A stretch of DNA of 16,369 nt from JBIOUF01 sp044866695. Its GTDB lineage: Bacteria > Actinomycetota > Actinomycetes > Propionibacteriales > Nocardioidaceae. A program made the translations under genes and the position numbers. The notes below the pieces were generated by a model. That model saw nothing but the letters and a program-made list of their open reading frames with translations. It was not told the DNA's origin and searched no databases. The stretch covers positions 1-16,369 of the forward strand of contig JBIOUF010000021.1 in NCBI GenBank assembly GCA_044866695.1, in the 5' to 3' direction. Shown in pieces: positions 1-5,652 of this stretch. The first letter of the stretch is position 1. Each line of letters opens with the position of its first letter.

Positions 1-124
1 CGCCGACGAGCTGGTGCTGAGCGAGAAGACGGTGGCCCGCCACCTGGCCAACGTCTACACCAAGCTCGGGCTGTCGTCGCGGTCGGCCGCGACCGCCTAC
101 GCCTACGACCACGGGCTGGTCTGA
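1..124 (+). CDS. LuxR-family transcriptional regulator, C-terminal HTH end (5' truncated by window)
   Basis: Reading from base 2, 40 codons end at the TGA of 122-124. The peptide contains SEKTVARHLANVYTKLGLSS, which matches the recognition-helix half of the LuxR/GerE helix-turn-helix (the S-x-K-T-V-x-x-H-x-x-x-I/V-Y-x-K-L pattern). Only the last part of the DNA-binding domain is present, so the sensor or receiver domain, and hence the signal, cannot be inferred. The short tail after the HTH (AYAYDHGLV) is a common ending for such regulators. It lies 129 bp upstream of the flavin oxidoreductase gene on the same strand and could regulate it, but that is only inference from proximity. The family call is secure; the specific function is unknown. 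Confidence 0.85.
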   Translation, partial: ADELVLSEKTVARHLANVYTKLGLSSRSAATAYAYDHGLV

Positions 125-211
125 CCCTGGCCGGGCCCCTGCACAGTCCTGCCCATTTGGTTCGGCGAAAGATGCACACTGCTGCCGACGCGACCACTCC
201 ATGCTCGTTCC

Positions 212-224
212 TACTGTCATGACA
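212..224 (+). promoter_or_regulatory. Candidate -10 element with overlapping 10-bp palindrome upstream of the flavin oxidoreductase
   Basis: In the 129-bp gap 125-253, a TACTGT hexamer at 212-217 fits the actinobacterial TANNNT -10 pattern. It overlaps the perfect palindrome TGTCATGACA at 215-224, a possible operator half or core. No convincing -35 was seen. A good ribosome-binding site, AGAAGGAG, follows at about 240-247, so the mRNA would have a short leader. The call rests on motif and position only. Confidence 0.3.
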
Positions 225-253
225 AGAAGTCACTGCGGCAGAAGGAGCCGGCC

Positions 254-1411
254 ATGACCGCCACCGAGCAGAACACCACCTCGCCAGGCATCCCGGACGA
301 CGACGGCGAGCGGCGTACCGGCACGGTCGTCGTGGGCGCCGGGCAGGCCGGCCTCGCGACGGCGTACTTCCTGACCAGGGCCGGCCACGACTGCCTGGTC
401 CTCGACGAGAACGCCCGGGTCGGCGACCAGTGGCGGCGGCGTTGGGACTCCCTGCAGCTGAACACCCCCGCCAAGTGGGACCGGCTGCCCGGCACGCCGT
501 TCCCCGCTCCGCCCTCCTCCTTCCCCACCGGCCGGGAGCTCGCCGACTACCTGGAGGCCTACGCCGCCCAGCATCGGCTCCCCGTCGTCGCCGGCGCCCA
601 CGTCGAGCAGGTCGGCCGCGGGTCGGACGGCGGCTGGCTGGTCACCGGACCCGGGCTGCGCGTGCACGCCGACCAGGTCGTCCTGGCCACCGGCAGCGAG
701 CAGGTGCCCAGGCGGCCCGGGTTCGCCGACCGGCTCGACCCGGGCATCCGCCAGCTGCACTCCTCGCAGTACCACCGCCCCGATGAGCTGCTGCCGGGTC
801 CCGTCCTGGTCGTCGGCGCCTCGCAGTCCGGTGCCGACCTGGCGCTGGAGTGCGCCAGGGCCGGGCACCCGACCTGGCTCTCCGGTCCGGTGAAGGGAGA
901 GATCCCGTTCCCGCTCGGGAGCCTGCGGGCGCGGCTGGCCGCACCGGTGCTGTGGTTCGTCGCCAACCACGTGCTGACCGTCCGCACCCCGATGGGCCGC
1001 AAGGCCAAGCCGCGCGTCCGGGCCGGCGGCACGCCCCTCGTGCGGGTCCGGAGCGACGACCTGCGCGCCGCCGGGGTCCGGCACGTCGAGGCGCGCACCA
1101 CCGGCGTCGACGCCGCGGGTCGCCCCATGCTGGCCGACGGCACCGTCCTCGACGTCGCCAACGTGCTGTGGTGCACCGGGTTCCGGCAGGAGTTCGGCCT
1201 GGTCGACCCGCCGGTCACCGGTCCCGACGGCTGGCCGACCGACGACGGGGGGATCGTGCCCGACGCGCCAGGCCTGTACTTCTGCGGGCTGCTCTACCAG
1301 CGCGGCTTCTACTCGATGCTGGTCGGCGGCGCCGGGCGCGACGCCCGCCACGTCGCGCGGCACATCCTGCGACGCGCCGCCTCCGCCCGGCGTACGGCGA
1401 AGGCTGGTTAG
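254..1411 (+). CDS. Flavin-containing monooxygenase-like NAD(P)/FAD-dependent oxidoreductase (CzcO/TrkA-like fold)
   Basis: This 385-residue protein has two Rossmann nucleotide-binding motifs: GAGQAG at about 28-33 for FAD, with the acidic end of the second strand at D51-E52, and GASQSG at about 188-193 for NAD(P)H. Between them sit ATGS (145-148) and the GDQWRRRWDSLQLNTP segment (57-72), typical of the FMO/Baeyer-Villiger/CzcO-like group, and the LHSSQY stretch (168-173) resembles the FMO fingerprint region. WCTGFR near the end is the usual late FAD-contact motif. It is probably a cytosolic FAD enzyme oxygenating or reducing a small organic substrate; the substrate cannot be read from sequence. 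The ATG at 254 is chosen because AGAAGGAG lies just upstream and the Rossmann motif starts at a normal distance. The phospholipase D-like gene follows after 9 bp. An MSMEG-type flavin reductase or putative cation-efflux CzcO label would be alternative names for the same family. Confidence 0.88.
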   Translation: MTATEQNTTSPGIPDDDGERRTGTVVVGAGQAGLATAYFLTRAGHDCLVLDENARVGDQWRRRWDSLQLNTPAKWDRLPGTPFPAPPSSFPTGRELADYLEAYAAQHRLPVVAGAHVEQVGRGSDGGWLVTGPGLRVHADQVVLATGSEQVPRRPGFADRLDPGIRQLHSSQYHRPDELLPGPVLVVGASQSGADLALECARAGHPTWLSGPVKGEIPFPLGSLRARLAAPVLWFVANHVLTVRTPMGRKAKPRVRAGGTPLVRVRSDDLRAAGVRHVEARTTGVDAAGRPMLADGTVLDVANVLWCTGFRQEFGLVDPPVTGPDGWPTDDGGIVPDAPGLYFCGLLYQRGFYSMLVGGAGRDARHVARHILRRAASARRTAKAG

Positions 1412-1420
1412 ATTTCGCGG
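1409..1420 (+). promoter_or_regulatory. Candidate leaderless promoter of the PLD-like gene
   Basis: TAGATT at 1409-1414 fits the TANNNT -10 consensus and sits 6 nt before the GTG start at 1421, the spacing expected if transcription begins at the start codon. The hexamer overlaps the stop codon of the upstream oxidoreductase. No Shine-Dalgarno sequence precedes this GTG, which supports a leaderless start, although read-through from the upstream gene is equally possible. Confidence 0.4.
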
Positions 1421-2668
1421 GTGAGATGGCAGCCGACGGTGGCGCGGGCGGGCCTGCTGCTCCGGCGGGGTCTGCTCACCCTGTTCGGGCTGCAGCTCGC
1501 GCTGGCGTTGGCCCTCACCCTGGTCGACTCCTACCGCCGGCGCGGCAAGCGGCCCAGGCCGTTCCCCACGACCCGCCCGGCTACGGTGCGCGTCGGCGAG
1601 GGCACGGTGACCAGCTACACCTACGGCCAGGACCTGTACCAGGACATGCTCGCGGCCATCGGCGGCGCCCGGCACCAAGTGCTGCTGGAGTCCTACATCT
1701 GGAAGGGCGACGCCTCCGGCGAGCGGTTCAAGCAGGCGCTGTACGACGCGGCCGGCCGCGGCGTGGAGGTCTACGCGATCTACGACGGGTTCGCCAACCT
1801 GGTCGTGTCCCCGCTGTTCAAGCACTTCCGGCCTCCGGTCAAGGTGCTGGAGTACCCGGTCTACAGCGCCGGGCTCCGGTTCTTCGACCTGCGCCGCTAC
1901 GGGCGCGACCACCGCAAGATCCTGGTGGTGGACGACGAGGTGGCCTTCGTCGGCGGCTACAACATCGGGTCGGCCTACGCCACCGAATGGCGCGACACCC
2001 ACGTGCGGATCACCGGTCCCGGCGTCTGGGACCTCAAGCGCGCGTTCGCGGACTTCTGGAACCTGCACCGGCGCTCCCGCAGCACCGCGCCGCTGCTGCT
2101 GGAGACGCCCTCGGAGTGGGAGCCCCGCATCCGGGTGCACCGCAACGTGCCGCGGCTGTGGATGTTCCCGATCCGCTCGATGTACCTCGAGGCGGTCAAC
2201 CGGGCCACCCGCAACATCTACCTCACCTCGGCGTACTTCATCCCCGACGCCGGCTTCGTCGACGCGCTGAAGCAGGCCGCCCGCCGGCGCGTCGACGTCC
2301 GGGTGCTCGTGCCGGCCACCTCGAACCACGTGGTCGCGGACTGGCTCTCCCGCGGCTACTACGGCGAGCTGCTGGCCGCCGGGGTGCGGATCTTCCGCTT
2401 CCAGGACGCGATGGTGCATGCGAAGACCGCCACGATCGACGGCGCGTGGGCCACCGTCGGCACCGCCAACCTCGACCGCCTCTCCATGACCGGCAACTAC
2501 GAGGTGAACGTCGAGCTCATCGACCCCGCCATGGCCGCGGAGATGGAGCGGATCTTCGCCACCGACCTCAGCCACTCCGTCGAGCTCACCGCCGAGGAGT
2601 GGGAGTCCCGCGGGATCCACCGCAAGTTCACCGAGCTGGTGCTCGCCCCGCTACGCCCGCTGCTGTAG
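1421..2668 (+). CDS. Phospholipase D-like / cardiolipin synthase family protein
   Basis: This 415-residue protein carries two complete HKD phosphodiesterase motifs, H164-x-K166-x4-D171 (DHRKILVVD) and H333-x-K335-x4-D340 (VHAKTATID). These are the catalytic signature of the PLD superfamily and are duplicated as in bacterial cardiolipin synthases. An N-terminal hydrophobic stretch at about 11-35 (LLLRRGLLTLFGLQLALALA), followed by arginines, suggests a single membrane anchor, shorter than the two-segment region of E. coli ClsA. The likely role is phosphatidyl transfer to form cardiolipin, or phosphodiester hydrolysis at the membrane. The start is the GTG at 1421; there is no Shine-Dalgarno sequence but a possible -10 lies 6 nt upstream. 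The gene follows the oxidoreductase by 9 bp, and its stop codon is separated by one base from the first 22-bp repeat. Family assignment is strong; substrate is not proven. Confidence 0.88.
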   Translation: MRWQPTVARAGLLLRRGLLTLFGLQLALALALTLVDSYRRRGKRPRPFPTTRPATVRVGEGTVTSYTYGQDLYQDMLAAIGGARHQVLLESYIWKGDASGERFKQALYDAAGRGVEVYAIYDGFANLVVSPLFKHFRPPVKVLEYPVYSAGLRFFDLRRYGRDHRKILVVDDEVAFVGGYNIGSAYATEWRDTHVRITGPGVWDLKRAFADFWNLHRRSRSTAPLLLETPSEWEPRIRVHRNVPRLWMFPIRSMYLEAVNRATRNIYLTSAYFIPDAGFVDALKQAARRRVDVRVLVPATSNHVVADWLSRGYYGELLAAGVRIFRFQDAMVHAKTATIDGAWATVGTANLDRLSMTGNYEVNVELIDPAMAAEMERIFATDLSHSVELTAEEWESRGIHRKFTELVLAPLRPLL

Positions 2669-2669
2669 T

Positions 2670-2779
2670 GGGTCGAGCCGGCAGCTGTTGCGGGTCGAGC
2701 CGTCAATGCTGGTGGGTCGAGCCGTCAATGCTGGTGGTGCGAGCCGTCAATGATGGTGGTGCGAGCCGTCAAGGATGGC
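2670..2779 (+). repeat. Tandem array of five 22-bp units (left arm of an inverted pair of arrays)
   Basis: Five contiguous units, each exactly 22 bp, start at 2670, 2692, 2714, 2736 and 2758. The two middle units (2692-2713, 2714-2735) are identical: they begin GGGTCGAGCCGTCA, continue with ATGC and end TGGT. The first unit is degenerate after GGGTCGAGCCG, and the last two begin GGTGCGAGCCGTCAA. The array starts one base after the PLD-like stop codon. It is not coding: the 22-bp period is not a multiple of three. Units of the same family appear in reverse orientation at 2983-3114. Confidence 0.95.
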
Positions 2780-2820
2780 TGGCCCAGCACCCCGGCAGGC
2801 GGCGCGGTCCAAACCACCCC

Positions 2821-2862
2821 GTGGCTTCGAGACGGGCTCGCGGGCTCGCCCTCCTCGACCAT
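2821..2862. repeat. Imperfect palindrome/hairpin in the spacer between the two repeat arrays
   Basis: The left arm 2821-2837 pairs with the right arm 2848-2862 through TGG, TCGAG and GGGC (12 bp) with a small bulge and mismatches, leaving a loop of about 10 nt. The motif of TCGAG near the left and CTCCTCGACCA near the right resembles a dispersed intergenic palindrome that I recall being common in Nocardioides-like genomes; that recollection was not checked. The rest of the spacer 2780-2982 holds no credible gene. It has a further lone TCGAGCCGTC match at 2961-2970, possibly a decayed unit. Confidence 0.55.
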
Positions 2863-2982
2863 CGCCCCTTTCGCTCGTCCGAACGCGTTGGGGGGCCGGT
2901 CCCAGCCACCGCCCGGTGCGGCGTTTCCGGCCAGCGGAGCGGTCACATGTGCATCACGACTCGAGCCGTCCCAGCCCGCTCA

Positions 2983-3114
2983 TCCCACCAAGATCGCCGG
3001 GTCGACCCACCAAGATTGACGGCTCGTCGCACCAAGACTGACGGCTCGACCCACCAAGACTGACGGCTCGACCCACCAAGACTGACGGCTCGACCCACCA
3101 AGATTGACGGGTCG
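2983..3114 (-). repeat. Tandem array of six 22-bp units (right arm, inverted relative to 2670-2779)
   Basis: Six contiguous 22-bp units start at 2983, 3005, 3027, 3049, 3071 and 3093. On the plus strand the typical unit begins ACCCACCAAGACTGAC and ends GGCTCG (3049-3070 and 3071-3092 are identical). Its reverse complement shares the 14-nt core GGGTCGAGCCGTCA and the terminal TGGT with the left-arm unit, differing at only two or three of 22 positions. The unit at 3027 carries the TCGCACC variant, the reverse complement of the GGTGCGA variant in the last two left-arm units, so the arms share sequence variants. The array ends 15 bp before the glycosylase stop codon. Confidence 0.95.
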
Positions 3115-3129
3115 GCGGGAGGGGGTCGG

Positions 3130-4056
3130 TCAGCGGGGGAGGTGAGTCGGCAGGGGCATCCGCGGCCCGCGGCGCGGGAGACGGGCGCCGGCGAGGGCCA
3201 GGAGCGCCTGCACGCGCAGCCGTTGGGGGCGGTAGGGCTCCAGGAGCTCGGCGAGACCGTCGTCGTCGACCGGGCGACCGACCAGCGCCCAGCCGACGTC
3301 CTTCGCGACGTGGTAGTCGCCGAAGCTCACCGCGTCGGGGTCGCCGTGGGCGCGGGAGCGGACCTCCGCGGAGGTCCACACCCCCACGCCTGGGACGCTG
3401 CGCAGCCGTCGGTCCGCCTCGGCATGGGGCAGCCCGACGGTCCGCTCCAGCGCATCGGCCACAGTGACCGCGCGGACCACGGTGCGGGACCGGCCGGGGT
3501 CGACGCCGAGCCGCAGCCACTCCCACGACGGGACCGCCCGCAGGACGGCCGGCGCCGGCATCACCCGCAGCCCCAGGGCCGCTCCGGGGCCGGGGGCACG
3601 GTCGCCGTACCGGTGCACCAGCCGGCGCCACGAGCCGAACGCCTCGTTGCCCGTGACCCGCTGCTCGAGCACGGCGGGCACCAGCGACTCCAGCACCAGG
3701 CCGGTGGCCGGGACCCGCCAGTGCGGGAAACGGCGCCACGCGCGGGCCACGGCGTCGTGGTGCGGCGCGAACCCGGTCGGGTCGTCGCCGGCCCCCAGCA
3801 TCGCCGGCAGCCGGTCCAGGACCCAGGCCGCGCCGTCGCCCCAGGCGGTGGCCAGGACCTCTCCGAGGTCGGGCCGGGCGCTGACCCGCAGCGTCGCCGT
3901 GCCACCGGGGGTCCGCATGCCTCGCCAAAGGGCGCCGCCGAGGCGGAGGTACGTCGGGTCCCCAGGCCCGTGCCGGAGCGCTCCGGACACCTGGGCGACG
4001 GGGCAGGGCCAGCCGGGCCGCCAGGCGCGATCGATGCCCGCGCCCTCGCTCGTCAC
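3130..4056 (-). CDS. DNA-3-methyladenine glycosylase, AlkA-like (HhH-GPD superfamily)
   Basis: With the GTG at 4056 as start, the protein has 308 residues. A helix-hairpin-helix (LRSVPGVGVWTSAEVRSR, about 218-235) is followed by GDPDAVSFGDYHV with an aspartate (D247) where AlkA has its catalytic Asp238. LVPAVLEQRVTGNEAF (125-140) matches the conserved AlkA/Ogg helix that precedes the fold core. The enzyme should excise alkylated bases such as 3-methyladenine in base-excision repair. There is no iron-sulfur cysteine cluster, which argues against Nth/MutY. The GTG at 4056 is favoured over the in-frame GTG at 4065 because TACAGT lies exactly 7 nt upstream of it, a leaderless arrangement. It is divergent from ligB, and its 3' end faces the repeat arrays. 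Confidence 0.85.
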   Translation of the reverse strand: MTSEGAGIDRAWRPGWPCPVAQVSGALRHGPGDPTYLRLGGALWRGMRTPGGTATLRVSARPDLGEVLATAWGDGAAWVLDRLPAMLGAGDDPTGFAPHHDAVARAWRRFPHWRVPATGLVLESLVPAVLEQRVTGNEAFGSWRRLVHRYGDRAPGPGAALGLRVMPAPAVLRAVPSWEWLRLGVDPGRSRTVVRAVTVADALERTVGLPHAEADRRLRSVPGVGVWTSAEVRSRAHGDPDAVSFGDYHVAKDVGWALVGRPVDDDGLAELLEPYRPQRLRVQALLALAGARLPRRGPRMPLPTHLPR

Positions 4057-4069
4057 GAGGCTCACTGTA
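4057..4069 (-). promoter_or_regulatory. Candidate leaderless promoter of the AlkA-like glycosylase
   Basis: On the minus strand TACAGT occupies 4069-4064, followed by the 7-nt spacer 4063-4057 and the GTG start at 4056. This matches the TANNNT -10 placed for initiation at the start codon. No Shine-Dalgarno sequence is seen. It overlaps the region that would hold the -35 of the ligB promoter, so the two divergent promoters may interfere. Confidence 0.45.
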
Positions 4070-4081
4070 GGTGGCAGCCCG

Positions 4082-4093
4082 GACAATGCTGGC
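4082..4093 (+). promoter_or_regulatory. Candidate leaderless promoter of ligB
   Basis: GACAAT at 4082-4087 is separated by 6 nt (4088-4093) from the ATG at 4094. The hexamer lacks the first T of TANNNT but keeps the key A and final T. There is no purine-rich Shine-Dalgarno sequence before this ATG. Only 37 bp separate the two divergent start codons, so the control region is minimal. Confidence 0.35.
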
Positions 4094-5650
4094 ATGACCG
4101 AGTCCCAGCCGATCCGCATGCCGCTGGAGGCCCTGGTGCGGGCCTCCGCGCGGGTCGCCGCGACCCGTTCCCGGCGGGAGAAGACCGCGGTCCTCGCCGA
4201 GACGCTCCGGGCCGCCGCGCCCGACGAGGTCGAGGTGGTCGCGGCCTTCCTCGCCGGCGCGCCGCGCCAGCGACGCACCGGCCTCGGCTGGCGAGGGCTC
4301 TCCGAGCTCCCGCCGCCGGCCGCCGAGCCCTCCCTGACCGTGCTGGACGTCGACGGCGCCCTCGAGGACCTCGCGAGCCTCGCCGGGCAGGGGTCGCAGG
4401 GGCGCCGGGCGGCCGCGGTCGTGTCGCTGTTCGGCCGGGCCACCGAGGCCGAGCAGGGGTTCCTCCGGGCGCTGGTGTTCGAGAACCTCCGCCAAGGCGC
4501 CCTCGACTCCCTGCTCCTCGACGCGACCGCGGCGGCCGCGGACGTCCCGGTCGCCGCGGTGCGCCGGGCCGCGATGTTCAGCGCGCTCTCCGGACCGGTC
4601 GCGGCCGCGGCGCTCCGGGGCGGCGTCGGCGCGCTCGAGCGGTTCGGCCTCCAGGTCGGCCGGCCGGTCCGGCCGATGCTCGCCTCCACCGCACCCGACC
4701 TGGCCGCTGCGCTGGAGCGGGCCGGGACGCCTGCCGCGGTGGACCGCAAGCTCGACGGGATCCGGGTCCAGGTGCACCGCAGCGGACCGGCCGCGGGCGA
4801 CGTCGCCGTCTTCACCCGCAGCCTGGACGACATCACCGACCGCGTCCCCGAGGTCGTCGAGGCGGTGCTCGGCCTCGGCGTGGGCAGCATCGTCCTGGAC
4901 GGCGAGGCGATCGCGCTGCGCGCCGACGGCCGGCCGCGGCCGTTCCAGGAGACCGCCTCCCGTACGGCGAGCAGCGGGGACCTCGACGCGCTGCGGGCCG
5001 CCGTGCCCCTGACGGCGTACTTCTTCGACGTCCTCCACCTCGACGGCGAGGACCTGCTGGCCGCGCCGGGAGCCGAGCGGTTGGCCCGGCTGGCCGAGGT
5101 GCTGCCCGACCACCTGGTGGTGCCCCGGGTCTTGGCCGCCGAGGAGGAGGCGGCCGCCGGGTTCTTCGCCGACTCGCTCGCTGCCGGCCACGAGGGAGTG
5201 GTGGTGAAGTCCCTCGACGCGCCGTACGACGCCGGCCGCCGCGGGTCGGCCTGGGTGAAGGTGAAGCCCCGCCACACCCTCGACCTGGTGGTCCTGGCCG
5301 TCGAGTGGGGCAGCGGCCGCCGCGAGGGCTGGCTGTCCAACATCCACCTCGGCGCTCGCGACCCCTCGACCGGCGGGTTCGTCATGCTCGGCAAGACCTT
5401 CAAGGGCATGACCGACCGGATGCTGGCCTGGCAGACCGAGCGGTTCCTGGCCTTGGAGACCCACCGGAGCCGCCAGGTGGTGCACCTGCGGCCCGAGCAG
5501 GTCGTGGAGGTCGCCTTCGACGGCGTCCAGCGTTCCTCGCGCTACCCCGGTGGGATGGCGCTGCGGTTCGCGCGGGTGCTGCGCTACCGCGACGACAAGA
5601 CCGCCGAGGAGGCCGACACGGTTGACACCGTCCGCGCGCTCCAGGCGTGA
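4094..5650 (+). CDS. ligB: ATP-dependent DNA ligase, LigB class
   Basis: This 518-residue protein has all nucleotidyltransferase motifs in order: motif I KLDGIR with the AMP-accepting K219, LDGE at 268-271, motif III FDVLHLDG at 311-318, motif IV EGVVVK at 367-372 and motif V WVKVKP at 387-392. The roughly 200-residue N-terminal part is the helical DNA-binding domain (ENLRQGALDSLLLDA at about 130-144 is typical), and the C-terminal part after motif V is the OB fold. Length and layout match mycobacterial LigB (about 507 aa) and not the LigC or LigD ligases; no polymerase or nuclease domain is fused. It seals nicks using ATP and is usually accessory to NAD-dependent LigA. The ATG at 4094 has no ribosome-binding site but a -10-like hexamer 6 nt upstream. 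It is divergent from the glycosylase and ends 2 bp from the convergent M23 gene. Confidence 0.93.
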   Translation: MTESQPIRMPLEALVRASARVAATRSRREKTAVLAETLRAAAPDEVEVVAAFLAGAPRQRRTGLGWRGLSELPPPAAEPSLTVLDVDGALEDLASLAGQGSQGRRAAAVVSLFGRATEAEQGFLRALVFENLRQGALDSLLLDATAAAADVPVAAVRRAAMFSALSGPVAAAALRGGVGALERFGLQVGRPVRPMLASTAPDLAAALERAGTPAAVDRKLDGIRVQVHRSGPAAGDVAVFTRSLDDITDRVPEVVEAVLGLGVGSIVLDGEAIALRADGRPRPFQETASRTASSGDLDALRAAVPLTAYFFDVLHLDGEDLLAAPGAERLARLAEVLPDHLVVPRVLAAEEEAAAGFFADSLAAGHEGVVVKSLDAPYDAGRRGSAWVKVKPRHTLDLVVLAVEWGSGRREGWLSNIHLGARDPSTGGFVMLGKTFKGMTDRMLAWQTERFLALETHRSRQVVHLRPEQVVEVAFDGVQRSSRYPGGMALRFARVLRYRDDKTAEEADTVDTVRALQA

Positions 5651-5652
5651 GG

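Noticed and set aside
230..2620. Long minus-strand open frame of about 800 codons opposite the oxidoreductase and PLD-like genes
   Set aside because: It is the antisense shadow of two recognisable genes in GC-rich DNA. The translation is low-complexity (Gly, Val, Asp, Arg, His rich) with no domain motif.
2725..3063. Small proteins encoded within the repeat region (frames of 69-89 codons)
   Set aside because: They translate the repeats and palindrome with no family resemblance. The 22-bp period shifts the frame in each unit, and no ribosome-binding site was seen.
2670..3114. CRISPR array
   Set aside because: The units are directly contiguous at 22 bp with no unique spacers, occur in both orientations, and no cas gene is present.
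2670..3114. Iteron-type replication origin
   Set aside because: The unit length fits iterons, but there is no replication initiator gene, no AT-rich unwinding segment, and the flanking genes look chromosomal.
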